Part shown: piece by piece, positions 23,901 to 38,900 of the stretch
Layout of the letters: every line of letters starts with the position of its first letter
Position numbering within the stretch: position 1 is the stretch's first letter
From: Parus major
Taxonomy: Eukaryota > Chordata > Aves > Passeriformes > Paridae
Assembly: GCF_001522545.3 (NCBI RefSeq)
Contig: NC_031769.1
Span: forward strand, 5,827,999 to 5,891,998
Reading direction: 5' to 3'
DNA: 64,000 nucleotides
Program-made: the position numbers and the translations under genes
The notes under the pieces: generated by a model
Told to the model about the DNA's origin: nothing
The model's database searches: none
What the model saw: the letters and a program-made list of their open reading frames with translations, nothing else

Positions 23901-26900
23901 ATACACAAGCAATTAAATGCATATGTAGGTTGTGTTTAAAAGTTACTCTATGTATGCACAACTACACAGATGCTGGAATGTGTAACAGCAGCAAACTGGT
24001 CCCAGCAGCAGCAGAGACCAGCCTGAGCCTACCCTTACAGCCTCCCCAGTTATGGTATTTGCAGAAATAAGTAATATTATCCAGGACTGATGCATCTAAC
24101 ACAGAATCATCCCAAGTCCCTCCCACCACTCATCTGGTTTGTATCTGCAGTGAGAAATTTAACTGCTGCAATCCAACAGTCCTGGATGAGTATGTCAAAT
24201 TAAAGCAAATTGGAAGAAAAAGTTATTAGTTAGGCAAGCTCCATCTTAAAAGAACACATTGTTTTTAATGAACATTTAGTTCATATATTTAATATGAAAT
24301 AATTACTACTAATAATAAATAATAATAAAGTTTATTTATGTAAAAGCCGAAAAGAACTAAAATTCTAATTTTCTATGGAAAGTGAGTAAACTGATCTGCA
24401 AGATGGCACTGAAACAGTGATTACTCAAATACTTTTTGTCTGTTCCTCTACCATGTTGGTGAAGTTTGGATGACAGGAGGTAAGATGCAGTACTATAGAA
24501 TATCAAGTCAAAAACCTCACTAACAAAATCCACTGCATTTGATATTTACTACTTTTGAGAACAAGCTATAAGTGGGGTTGAAGAGCAGATGTTGCACTCC
24601 TCTGGTTACACTATGGAAAAAATGCTGCTACATGAAATGCACAACTTGGATTTAAGAGAGGCATAAGCTCAGGGATGAGACATGCAACAAGACAACAGAA
24701 AAGAGACCAAAACTTTTCCAGTTTCCAAGGGGTTGTTAGCTACAGGCAGTGTCTTGACTTGTACTGCATTTCAATTAGAACTGAAACTCTTCAAAACAGA
24801 GCAGCACTCAAACACACTTCCAGCTCAGAGCAATCAAAGACCTGGTGCCTAAAAACACCATTCAAAGCAGTAAAACTTCTCACTTCTAGAACAATAAACT
24901 CTACCACATTTAAGATGGATTTTCTGTCAAGTAGGTAAATTTGTCTGACTCCAGCAATAATATTTGAGACTGTGTGGAACACAATGCTTCTCCATGCTCA
25001 GCTAATAGTTTCAGTGTATCCAATCAAGAAAATGAGTCCTTTGTAAACAGAAGCATGACTTAGTCTGGCACAAATTGCTACTGGTAACTCAAGTAGGATA
25101 CTACAGATTACACCATGGAAAATGTGGAATCAATGAAAAACGTGGAATCAATGAAAGGACTTTAGGGACACAAGGAGCTTATGCTGAAAGAGTTTTAGTG
25201 AAATTCTAGTCTTGAGAACTCATCTTGGATGCTCATAATTATTAAGAAAATAAGAGCTGAATGGAGCTTGGCTGTGACAAGTGTTGAGAGGCATCGCTAC
25301 ACACAGAACTATGTGAACCTGCAAACTGAATGAATAAAAATGCTACCAAAACACATCTGCTGCAGACCACAAAACTGTTTCTCAGTCTGAAGCAAGGAGA
25401 AAGATCTTAGCACCCTATCCACAGGCTAATTGAATCCCTAGGACAGTACAATCACAGTTTCCTTTCCACTATTAGGTGCGTTGTTTCCAGCTAAGCCAGA
25501 AACACACCACACCGCAAAAACACACCCTAGCCAGTCTTTGCCTGAGGCTCTCATGTACAATGCAGCCAGGAGCTCTTGAACCTGGGCTCTCCATTGCCCC
25601 ACTTTGGGTGTCTATCTGTTTGTGTAAGATTGTTCACAAACTTCTTTTTTTAGTGAAAATACTACAAATAAAAAGCTGATCCTTGTTAACAAAACAAGGT
25701 GAAAACCATTGGAGAAGTGTTATTTAAATTCCAACACAATTCTGACACAGAAACAAGTTGCTAAGAACTGCCAGGAATGAAAGTAGCTTGACCAATTAAT
25801 GTTCTAGAAAGCTTTCCAAACTAATAATGTTGAAAAGAGCAAGGACAAAAAGAAGCAAGGACTGACCAATCCAAAAATAGAACCATCACATCAAGCTGTG
25901 AAACTGTGGGATTTGGAGACTACAAGAGGTCCCTTCCAGTTCTGTCAAGCAAATGGGTTACAGCAAACAACTCAATGTGTGAAATACAAAAAAACCCCAC
26001 ATTACTAGCTGTCAGATAAATGTGTTACACAAAATCATGGAACCTAGCAAGATACAAAATTGGAATTTAATTAAGCTGAACTAGAGCAAAAGCCTTCCAG
26101 TAACCTTGCTGCTTAGAGCCTGGGAATATGAAAAATGTAGGGCATTAGCTTTCATTCAAGTCCTATTTAAACTTCCCCCTGGAGGTTAGCAGGGAAGCTG
26201 GTAACTGAAAAGAGCATTTCTATTAAGTCTGCTGTCAAAGCTCTCACCCAGCTGGATCAATATACACACTTTGACAGAAGTCAGGACAGGTGATGACTGA
26301 TCTCATTGTCTGGGCAAGTCATCAAAGCTACCAGAGTTCTGTGGAAGATCTTTCCTATCACCTAAACACTGTGTTGATACAGAACATAAGGAATTGAACA
26401 AAACAGGATCATGAACATTTTGAAATTTTAAGGAAGAAATAGTAACAATAATAAAAACTTGGAATAAACTGATCAAGATTAAATACTGATGAAAAGACTT
26501 TTGAACTACAGCCTTAAGCTAGTCTGTCCTGTTTGTATTTTTACCATAACTTGGTTTAACTGATTGAATGCTAGCACAGAAAACATGTTCATTTCTTCAC
26601 CTGGTGAGTTCAAGACATCATGAGGCAACAACTGGAGTAGATGAGAAGGAACAAGTCCGTAAGCTGCCAAACAGGGAACAGCACAGAATCCTCTGAGCGA
26701 TGTACATCAGCTTCAGTCAAAGGCACTTCTGTCCTCACCCATTTATCAATGATTTTTTGTATTTGCTTTAGGAGTGGAGCATTGTCTACCTAAGGCAGAG
26801 AATACTGACTCCTATTTCATACAAGTTACTCAGCACCAACACTGAACCTCTCACTAAAAAACCTCGACCCAACAGAGTTTGATAGTTCAGCATCTCTAGA

Positions 26901-29900
26901 CACACAAAAGCCTAACACGTGCTTGCCCTTCTCTACTTCAGAACTGGAGATGAAAACCAAGAATGAACAACTGTGAAATGTGTTCAACATTAAAGAACTT
27001 GCAAGCAGCAGAAGTTTATAGCCAGACTGTATCCTTCCTTTGTGAAGGAAAAAGAGCCAACTGGCAAGTTGCTTTACCTGTATTTTATGATAGTCTATCA
27101 AAGAGCTTGAAATGACCAGCTTTGTTTGATTCAGATGAAAATATATGAAACACTTCAGCACTTGTAAAAAGCTTATCAGCTGCCTTGAAAGTAGAAGGTA
27201 AACATCAACTTCTCTTGTACTTGCTGAGACAGAAAGGTCTAAGGTCTTAATCACTTTCTTCAAACAAAAATTTCAGAAAATATTCAGCTGACCTAATAAA
27301 GATGCTGTACAATATTAGAAAATCAACACCTATTCAAGAATAAGCAGTATTTAAACAAAGCAAGATGACCAGAGGAATGGAGGAAATAACAGAAGATGAC
27401 AAAGCCACACAAAAGCTTGATGTGTCTCACATGACTCCAGGTACGATGGACTCTGGACAGGGAACAGCAAGGACAAGAGGGATACTCTGGGACAACCTTC
27501 ATGGAGGATTATTTGCAGCAGAATGCCAAGAGAAGATCTACAGTCCAAAGTCATCAATTGCTGTTTATATGAATATTTCTATGGTTAATCAGGACAATTC
27601 AATACAAGAAGTCAAAGGAATTTCAGGTACTGTAAAAAGCCACAAGGCTGAAGGAATGATCTAGCAACTAATTGAGCACTTCACACAAGTGTACTGTGCC
27701 CTTCAGCTTCGTATTTATGTCTGCCCTTGTATCTGATGCAAGAGCAATGAACTCATTTCTGAAATGATCCTTTGTACCTTTACTTACACCTCAAAACAAT
27801 GTAGTTTAAGACTGTCTCATTTCTTACATGGTACCTTGCACATTAGCCTGCAAAGTTTCCTTTAGATTTGGGTCTGAAGGGACATTTCTGGAAAAACATT
27901 AATATTCACTCCTACTATACTTCTAAGAGAGCAAGATTAATTGAAATAATCGCACAAAAAATAGCAGAGGCAGGAGCTAAACCCAGAAAATATTTAAAGA
28001 GAAGAACACAATAGATTTTTATTACCTTTTTATTGACGTGACTGAATAAACAAGAATGTAGCCATTGATGTCTATGGAGTACGTCTGAGGAAATATGGAG
28101 TATTCATCCTGTGGAAGGAACATTGCATTTAAAATTAAGGGTGCCACAGTTCAGACCTTGATGCCATCACATCACCATCAGGTAAGCTGCTCATATCTCT
28201 AAGACATTTTGTATAGGTAGAATTTTAAGAATTTTTTCATCATAATGTCACATGTGGCATCTTTACCAAACCAAGTGAAAGCTCTAAGTCCATCTGTATA
28301 CTCTACAGTTTAATCTACAGCTTTGATGGTTTATTCCCTCTAAGACTATGGATGAGCTGAAGCTCTTCCCAATCCTCTTATCCTGCTTAATTATTCCTTT
28401 GTATTAGGACAAAACATCCACTCCGTCCCACCACTAATTAGCAATTATGCCTCTTATCTTGCTGGTGATACATTTCAAAATCTTAATTTCAACAGCTGAC
28501 AACAGGATTTAGCAGTTTGTAATTTCAAGTGACACTGATCACATCTAAATTACCTAAGGAATCTGGTAAGAAGTGAATAATTGTGGCTTACTAACTAATG
28601 CTTATCAAATGCAAAAAAATACAGTTATTAGTTGCTTTATGACAACTGAAAGTTACATTATAGGACAAGTGTTTACATAAATAAAAAAACAGGCAAAACC
28701 ACCAGAAACTTTACTCAATTAATTTATTACCTCTCTAGAAAAGGACTGACCAAATAGGCAAACAAAACAGACTGACATATTGCAGGTAAAGCAACACAAA
28801 TACTATGGATCCAATGTTAAAAATCTGTTCCAACAGATATTCCCAGGAAACATTTCCATTCTGACAAGAGCCATACTTCCTAATGTATGAGTTCTCAGAT
28901 TGTTAAACCTATGCTTTGGAAGATGTTAATTTTAGCTGAAGATCAAATAACCTCTCTGTTATTGTCGTGGCTGAACAGATGGAGCAGTGCAATCACACAG
29001 CTTAAATCTAGACAGCCAAAAGGAATCAAACTTCCCTTACTGGCAGAAGAGGAAAAACTCTTTATAAATCAACTTCACAGATCCAGCCAAAAAAAGTTTG
29101 AAAGAATAACCCTTGGCAAAAGCTGCCCTCATCTGCCTTTATTGCTACACACTGAGGGCAGCCCTCCCCCATCTCCTCTGAAATGCCAAAGTGCCACTCC
29201 AGTTGGATGTGATGTCCCAAAGTCAATACAGAAGGGATCTGAGCTAAGTCTGTGTAAAAAAGGTGAAAGTGCAACTCTGTAGTGGCTTGACTTTACCTGG
29301 AACTTCCCAGGACTGCCCCAGCTGGAATTTGGTGTTAGGTAAGATTTCCTTTTACACCCCTCTTCTGTGACCCTGTATCAAGCCCCCTGTTGAACTGTAC
29401 TGCACAAAGCTCAGTAAATAACCAGGAAAATAAAGAGGCACAAGACAGAGGAGGAATACCAAGAAAAATAAGTGCCATGATCTCAACTGTTCCTAATTCA
29501 CGACTTTATTTTTAGCTTTTTAGGAGATGGAAGGAAAGCTGCTATGCTCACTGCAACTTATGGGTCAAATTAAGAAATTTGTCAAGTGATAAAATAATGT
29601 TGCTACAATTTTTCAAGCCATAGCCAGGTTTTCAAAAGTTTGTAACAAATCTGCAATACAATTCTTGCTGTGCTGTATACACATGAGGACTCCCTATGGG
29701 CCATTAAGCAAGAAAGACTTGAGAACTAAATCTGTCCAAGCCACGCCTTCCATAACCCAACATCATCTCTCCCCTCTAACCCTGTGTGCCAGAAATCAAA
29801 GTTCAAATCATTCCATGAAGAATTAAATCTGAAAATAACCACAGGCTGGGAAAAAAGCTGTTTAGGTTCCACAATACTGTATAACTTTAAATCAATCCTC

Positions 29901-32900
29901 AGCAATAGAGGTATGTTAGTGGTGAGTCACAGTGCCTTCCCAGAAGGCAATTTCCTCCTCAAAAAGGAATTTTTCTTTTATCACTACGCTACACAATTGG
30001 AGCTGTAACGCAAGTGCACTTACAATGGCAGTGAGTGACACCTATGGAGCTCATTCTGCTGCTCACACTCCTCAGCCTGCCCCTCTCTCACCCTCTCCTC
30101 CACAGAGCATTCCCCATCCAGCAATCCTACTCCAGGACATGTGGCTGGTGCTGTGCTCAGACACCTCTGAGTGATTACACATGTTGCTGATAAGCACCAA
30201 GGGCTGACACCATATAAATACAGCACGACTATTCCCCAGTCACACAGCTCTTTTCCAAGAAAGCAATCAAACATACCTAGAAAGCTCCAACCCCTCTAAA
30301 GAGTCTCTCAGTTATGAGCAGGCATCCTGCAGCTTTAAAGCTTTAAGTACTGGCAGAGTATTTTACAACACTAACATTGTTTAACACTACTGATGGTTTG
30401 GAAAAACCCAAAGGCATAGTATGAGATCATGGAAGGCAAAAGCATGTAAGCAAAAAAAAAAAAAAAAAAAAACAGGATAAAAATACAGGGGTTTAGTGGT
30501 CCCTGATGAGTTTTTTTTTCCCTAATATAGAGTCTCTCAAAAAATGCAGCACTCTCGTGCATGGGTTCAGCCAAGCAGCACCGTGTAATGAACACCTGTA
30601 CCTGCAAATAATGACCACCTGCACTTCCCAAAGCTCCCCAGCACGCTGCAGGACACCTGCTCCCTGTCATTATGTGGAGCTCGGACACACATGTGAACCA
30701 TCATCTTAAAATGCAGACAAACTGCAGCAGTTTATTGGTAACTCACTAAGTACCACCTACATGAATCTGTCTGCTCCCCATGACTGCTCCATGGATACAA
30801 GTCATGGTAGTGTAGCTGGAGCAGACAAATATGAAAAAGCCAGGAAAAATTTCCCCATGGTTTACTGAAGCACCATTTGTCATCTAAAGCAACACTGCTC
30901 ATTTACTCTCTAAATATCACACAAGCTACTGAAGAACTTTTAGGACATCAGAATTAAGGTAGTTTCCTCTTCCCTTTTTTAGGCACTCATTCAATAGATA
31001 GGGAAAAAAAAAACAACCCAGTAACCAAACATGAACCAAAACCTTTAAACACTACAGAAAAAGTTCTTTAGTGTCTAAATAAGTCAGGATCATTTCTAAC
31101 TTTCACCTCTGAATGCACAGTCACTACCAACTTAGCTCAACAGGAGCATGAATACCTATTGTCATAACTAAGAATAAAGATTCAAAGAAAGATTAACTTA
31201 CCTGGCCAGCAGTGTCAACCAGCTGAAGATGATATTCTTGGCCATTTACTGTGATCAGTTTTGTAAAAGCTAGAACAAACAAGAAACACATAAACAGGTC
31301 AGAATTACACACCACGAAGAGATCAGAAGTCACTTGTCTGTGCTATCATCAGCCAAAGCATGAAGAAAAAGACCTCCAGTTAGAGGTTTTTAAGTAGCAA
31401 TAAAAGGTTGATCAGGTACTGTACTTTCAACTAGTCTATTGCAGATAGAAAAACTCAGAAATTTAAGATTTGAAATTTCAGATGATTCTCACACTGGATG
31501 CAGCAGCTTCTTCTTTGCTCTCTTAAAAAGAAAAACGGAATAAGAGGAATAAAAAGGGGGATTTCCATGCATTTTTACAAGATTCAGACAACTGTAATTT
31601 GTGGTAACACAAGACACTTAAATTCAGTTGGCATCAAAGCTAAGTTTGAACTTATTATAGGATCTTTTCCTTGCTTTCCAAGCAGTTTAGCAAGATAAAT
31701 TTCCCAAATGTAAATACCATGAAGTAAGTGATCTGGATTGAAAAAAGGAAAAATCTTTGGGGGCTAAAACACACAGAGAACTTATGATTATATTAAACCT
31801 AAATGATGACAATTAGCTAAGTTCACCATGTTGCTTTCACATTTGCTGTAGCTACCAGCCTATGCAGTCCCCAGTCACGAAGTACATTCAGTTCCTAAAA
31901 GTCCCTAAAAGTGATGAGAATTGCGGCTCTTCATTGGATTCATGAAATGCCAACGCGCTGTGAGCTGAGGAATCTTACTCAGTGTTTGTGTTATGCAACT
32001 GCAAAAGCAAACAGTGTCACAGCTCTTGCAGGAATAATGGCCCAACCAGAGCACAAAAACTTGGCTCTGGACATCTCGTGTGGCCTTCAAGACACACTCC
32101 AGATGGCATTGCTGGGCACTACTGATACACTGAGTAAAGTCTGTGTTATCCTCTAGTTGGGGTGGCTTTCCCAACTAATAACAGTCCTCAGAAACTTCAT
32201 CTGTCACTGCAGTGATGAGCAGAGAAACAGAGTCAGATGAACAGGGCACTTAGGTGATCTGAGTTGGACAACAGCTTCCCAAAGCTGCACAGCTGAACGT
32301 TCCTGACCCCGCTGTGCAGTCCTTGCCCACGCCTGAAGTTGATGGAGTTGGCCAACTTTCCTCCTCCCAGCCAAAGCTCATTGCTCTGTCAAGTCCCCAC
32401 AATGTGAGCATTATCTTGAATAAGTGGGCTGAAATAGCTGAAACTGGAGGTTTCAACCCACCTCATAAATCCAATCCAAAAAAGGAGCAATTCAAACAGC
32501 AAAGCCAAGTTAAATGTCTAAATTAAAGCTAAGTGTCTAAATCAATAGTGTAAAGTGTACCTATAGTTTCCAATACAAGATCAGCAAATGACATTTGAAA
32601 TGGAGCCTCAAAGAGAGCTCCTGCATTACCCTGGTTATCATCTGATAGCTGCTTTAGCACATGTGCTGCCCTCAAATCAGTCTGGATAATGTTGTTATCA
32701 CTGCACAAAAGTTTTAGTTTATGAAACACAGATCCACAACAGCTCTTTGGCTTGGATGGATGCTGTGATGAGGACAAACTGTTTGAACAGATGTTAGCAG
32801 GCAGCATTGCTATATACAATATCACTGCTTGGAGTCAGAGGGAAAACAGACTCCTCTGGAGACACACTGCATTTACAGGTGTGTGCAAGTAACAGCCTCC

Positions 32901-35900
32901 CCAGTCTCTTGACACTTCACATACACATCAAAGCACTCTGCAGTCAAAGCAGCTTCAAGGGCATCATGAAGTTAATATTTAAAAAGAGACAGACGGCAGT
33001 TTTCTCAGACTGTTCTAGAAGCCTAGAAGAGATGCAGCAACAATGTCATCATCATCATTACTGAAAGCAGAGTGTGACAGAGATAGAAGGGAAACAGTGA
33101 AGGAGTCACCACAGCCTGGTAAGAAAAGCTGTGAGTGCAGTGCAGAGCCTTGCAGCACTAAGCACAGCCCACTGTGTGAAGACAAACCTGCTTTGATGAA
33201 GTCACAGCTAATGACTTCCATTTCTTTGCTGAAGCTTTTAAAAACACTCCCAGTTAAGAATTAAATTTTGTGAAAATCCTGGTCCCCTTGATCCAGTCAA
33301 AGTGTTCACTTCCAATTCCAGTACCTATCATCCTGGGACATCTGCTGTGCTTGTGCACAAGACAAACAACAATATGACGCCTGCACAATTTGCCTCTTCT
33401 GGTAGGCCAAGGACACTTTTCAGCAGACCTGACCTGACATTAAATCATAATGTGAGCATCTCCAAAACACTGCTCATCACCTGGAACACAGATTTTTGGA
33501 ACAGTACATTCTTATACCTTGCCACACAACTCTGGTGATCATCACTACCTGAAGATCAAGTACATTGCAATTAGACCAGCATGAATGAAATTATTTGAAT
33601 GTGCAATTCAGTGACAGCTGCTGTGGAAACAAGCCATTATGATTAAAAAAAAAAAAAAATCCCAAACAGTAACAGGCAAAAACTGCAGGCCTTTAGATCA
33701 ATAGTGATACCAAGGAAAGGTACAGGAGTGATGTAACATCACTGCCATAATCTGGCTGGTAGCTAAATACAACCACTTTGCAAGGGTTCCTCGGTTACCA
33801 CCTCCTGTGTCCCTTTCTACTTGCCTTCATTCCAAAGTCAATGCCTGCCACTAATCTACCAGGACATCTTTTAAAACACTGAGATGGTGTGATGCAACAG
33901 AGCTATTTTTAGTTTTCCTCACAAGCCTCACTTGCACCCCTTAGAAGGCTGCTCCCCAGCAGCTCCTGAGAGAAGCACAGTTCACCCTTCCAGTGCAGTT
34001 GCCAAGGCATGTGTAGAAATTTAGCCTTGGAGATTCTCTGTCTGACTCATCTAAACCTAAAAGTACCCCATCCACAACTAGTAGGGGTCCTCCAGCCTCC
34101 TGCCCCTTTCTAATATGCTTCTACTCACATTTGTATTAAAAAACATGGGATGGAGGTAGGAAGCATGGGGGAAGATGTTCCTCTCCTTAGGGAGTTAGTG
34201 AGGTCATTTAGGGGAAAAATTAAGATCACAGAGCTGTGAAACAATGCTAGAAGGCCCTCTGAAACTGCAACAAAAATTAAAAAGCAGCCAGGCAGGCTTT
34301 GGAGGACACATTTGACACCTGGGCAATCAAGTAATCTTACTTGCAACACAAGACATCCCTGCAAAGATGATGTGAGTGTAGTTAAGTGCACATCTCCATC
34401 ACCCATTCCTTCTGACCCATGTGAGTTTCAAATTCAGGCTCTAGCTTTCACTCCTGTAAAACTGTTGCATTTTAATTTGCACCAGTCCTAGTTCATGTGA
34501 GTTGATCTGCCTGCAAAGCCCCATCCAGCCCAGTGTCCACAGAGACTCCCTGCACATACTCCTGCTCTCCAAGGATCTTTCTTCTCTTTCCAACATTCCT
34601 GCAAGGAGTAGTTCCACTCACTTCTCAATCTGGCTCTCACAAGAATGGTCACCCATTGAGATGTCACTCCTGTTGGGATCCCCAAGCAATTATCTCTCAC
34701 CTCCAGTGCTGTCACAACAGGATACAAGTTACTCTTCCTGACAGGTATAGAAGGAGCCACTGAATTCAAGATGCTCCTTAACTGAAATAAATTAACTTTC
34801 TGGTGCTAATGTAATATAAGCAGAGAAAAATGTAGCAGCAAAGCTGTCCTAACTTTCACAGACACTAAGCAAAATCTGATGCACTTTCTTTTCCTTTTAT
34901 CACTTCCAAAGGCAGAGATTTTCACCCTTAAAACGTGAAATTTCTACAGTATTAGGTCTTACTCCTATTGCTCAAAGCCTATAAACTACACAGCTTGTTC
35001 CTGTAAGACCTTGAGTACAGCTTGCCTTATATACAATTTAGCTTTGCAGTCAACATTTCATTCAAGTTTTATTATTTGAAGACAAAAATGATAAAGATTG
35101 CATTACCAGCAGTACTGCAGCTTTCTACCCTTTCTTCACTGCTGGTAGAATACGGTAACAAATTATCAACAACAATTTTCTGGAGACAAAACAGAAATCA
35201 CCTAGGCCAGACAATCCTTTCCCATGTATACTTTTCATGTCCAAGTTTTGTTAAACATGCAGACCCAAGCACTAGATGAAACTGAAAAGGTTTTACAACT
35301 TACTATAATGCCCTGGAAAAATGCAACATTCTCCAACACTGTCCCTAGTATAAGAACCTGGACTTTCAACCCTTTTTGCCAATGTTGTCCACCAAATGTG
35401 AAATCACAAGCTAGGAAAAGTCTTAAGAGTTGATCACGTACTTTGTGTCTTATGACCCTACACAGAATCAGAAACACAGCTGGGAGTGTCCAAAGATTTC
35501 ATTGAACAAAGCTTTATAGTTAGGAAAAAAAAATTAATGTGTTACATTCTTAAATAAAAAGAATTATTTTATAGTAAGCCCATCAAAACTAGCTTCACAT
35601 CTTTCTTTAAGAAAACAAAATTCCAGTAAGTTTTAAATTCCAGTGTTAAATTAGAATGTATTCTTCTTGTCTGTTTTAAAATATTATCTCCATCAGGCAT
35701 TCTGGGGCTTAAAGATGGGAGAGATTTCCCACTGTTTTGAGCCCCAGGGCATAACTTATCTTTTCAACATTCACTTCCCAGCCACGTTTTCTCATGTCAG
35801 AAGGACCCTTCAATTCTCTACCTTTCAGAAAGCAAATTCCTCCAGCCATGCCACAGATCACAAGACTTACACCAAATTAATAATGTTTGTTTTCCAAACA

Positions 35901-38900
35901 AGAAATCAAATGAAAAGTTAAGGCTTTTCAAGATGCCCCCTCTCAACAAGTCTTCATGGCCAGGACATGCTCAATGCTTAGAATTCAGATCAAGCAAACA
36001 ATGCAGACTACGAGAGACAAGAGCAAAATTCATCTAGAGTTTATTTTTGTATAGTTCAGAAATGCTGAAGTTGTGATACACACAACTACAGAGTTACAAA
36101 CAGCAGCTACAGACAACAGATAAAGGATGAAACAAGACAAATCTTGTACCAACATGTCAAAATCCTAAAACAAGACACAGGTTCAGTATTCTGTAAAGAC
36201 TTTGACTCTGTGTCTCTCAATCTTCACTCATTCACATGTAGCTGCATAAAATTAAGATTACTTTAAATAATTTGCACTTACATGGCACAGACAGTGAAAA
36301 ATAACCTGCCCCAAGTGACACTAAACCCCAGTATTTTGCTAGCAGCTTTAATTCAAGACATACATGATTTATAATTCAAGCCAAGTGAAAAAGGATGATG
36401 GAAAGTTAGTATTAATGACATCTGTATAGGAGCTAACATTCAGACCAAGGGCCAAATTATCCAATCTGACTTGCTAAAGCAAATTTAGTTTCTCAAAAAG
36501 TAGCATTTGAATTTCAGTTCTAAGCAATAAAATAATCCCAAGTAAAACATCCTGATAGCTACTGATTTGTAATTATATACCATATAAATATATATATATT
36601 TTCAAAAAAAACCTTGTTCTTCTGATTGCTTCATTCAAACTTCCAGAGTATCACATAGGCTTAACATCATCCTACTGCAGAAGTTCAAAACACTAAATAT
36701 CTGTGCTAGACCACTGCGTTTCAGAAGTCATTAAAATACAAGAACCTCAGAGCCACGATCATGAAACCACTTTTATTTGCCACATGACTAAAGTAAGTCA
36801 ACATGATCACATTACTCAGCCCAGCACTGCAGTTGTTCAAGTACTTTATGGCCACTGCTAGCTCAGAAAGAGGTGGCTGGATTGTAATGAATGCCAGGTA
36901 ACCTCTGAAATGACTTTTTGCTCTTGGCAGCATTTTTAGCATTAGTGTCTCTACTCACCTGCTATGCCAACTACTCACAAAGGTACGAAAATTATTTTTA
37001 AAAAAACTGCTAAAAGAAAAACAAAAGCACTTGAGATGTCAAATACCCAGTATTTGCAGTAAGTTGACTGTGTACCAGCCTTGTTATCCAGCTGCTGAAA
37101 AGGAGTAAAAGGTGTAATTGAAAAGATTATCATGTTATTATAGCCACATAGTCTCCCTTCTAAGATAGTGGTGTAATCCTGATGGGTATTGCTGGCTCTC
37201 TGTTCATCTGGATATACTGATCCTATGTGAGACTGGAGTGCTTGGATTTGGTGGCATGTTTGCATATAGTGTGATGTAAGGAATTTAACGTGCCTCACGT
37301 ACTACATTAGGGGAAGCAGATGCTCAACAACACACATAAAATACAAGGAGGTGAATTGTAGCCAGATTCATTAGGTGTCCCTTTACTTAGTGTTCAAAGT
37401 TCAGCTGCTAGGCTGAACATATGCACACAGTGATTTCCATGCTGCAACAATGCAGCATTGGTTTAAAAGAATAATACAACTTCTGTGGTAATTAATGGAC
37501 TTTAATGTTAATATGTAAATACCCACGTAAGTAATATGTATAACCCCAATGGCTTCAGATACAAGTTAGTTTGGTACAGAAGAGGAGCTTGGCAGTTATT
37601 TACTTACTGTTCTCTATGGTTGGATCATATGAATCAACAAACTGTCCTTCCACAAACTGGATCGTCAGTGAAGATTTTCCTGTAAAGCAAAGGAAAGAAA
37701 AATCTGGAATGAAACAGAGTCTTCAGGTTGTTATCACTTCACTGCTTACTAGTAGATACACCAATTTTCTATCTAATATGAGCTCCATGTGGTTTGTTTA
37801 AACTATCTATATATGACAACTGACCTATTTTTAATTTAAGTGCCTATTTCTAGTAACTGGGTCTCCTGAACATATAAAAAGCGGTGCAAAAGCTATTTGG
37901 CATGTGTTCTGCTTTTGTTTTAACAGGGCATAATTGAAATGATTCCTCCAGCTAAAAACAAATCTAAAAGCAGCAGTGCACAATCCTCATAGAACTAAAT
38001 TTAACAAACTGATACACTTGGAACGTTTTTCTGTCAAGAAGCAAGTAAAATTCAAAATAATTTTCAGTAACCACAGAGAAAACTTGGATAGAATTAGCCA
38101 AATTTGCTTTTACTAGGAGACTGGACAGATTTCCCATGACAAGAGGATGATCTCGAAATTCTTGAGACCAATATACTCTCCTGTTAATCCTCCTACTAAC
38201 ACAACAGACCAGTGGTTGCTGTATTTTAAGCAGTGACTGAGGTGGCATAATTGGATTTTTCTTTAAAGCAATTTAACTGCTACTTTAGCAGACAACATTC
38301 CCCATTTCACTTAAAGAGTAATGCAAAGCACTGAACTTAGTAGCAGACTGAAAAAACATTTAGTTTTGAAAGGTTTTACAAGATGGTGAATCACATACAT
38401 TGACCATAAAAAGCACCTTTAAAGCTCTGCAACTGAAGACTTCCCAAAGCACTACTGAAGCCTTAACACAATTTCCATTACAGCATATCATCTACATTTG
38501 GGAATCTCCTAGATCCTATTACATTATGTTTACTGGACAAATAGCCTCTTACAAAGATTGCCAAGTGCATTAGCTGCTTTTGGACACGAGAACATTCTTC
38601 ATGCTCCTTTATCTCTTTTCATCGTCAAGAAGCACAAACAAAATACAACCTCAAAATTTTGACTCAAAACCATCAGACTCTTTGGAAACCTCTCAATGAC
38701 ACCTTAAGTAACCAACATTGTGGTGGAAATATACAATACCATTGTTTTCAAGAATAAATTGTTTTGGGTAAAAACTGCCCACTTCCAGTACTCAGAAAAT
38801 GTTCTTTCCTAAGCATTCCTTCAGGAGATAGTAAAAAAAAAGTCTTCCATTTCATTCTCTGCCATGCTTACCTCCTTGCTGTCTCCTATCAATCATGACA

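Noticed and set aside
25895..25960. Words resembling a CR1 3' end (ggtcccttccag)
   Set aside because: Only one short landmark matches and the flanks do not follow the CR1 order, so it is too weak to annotate as an element.
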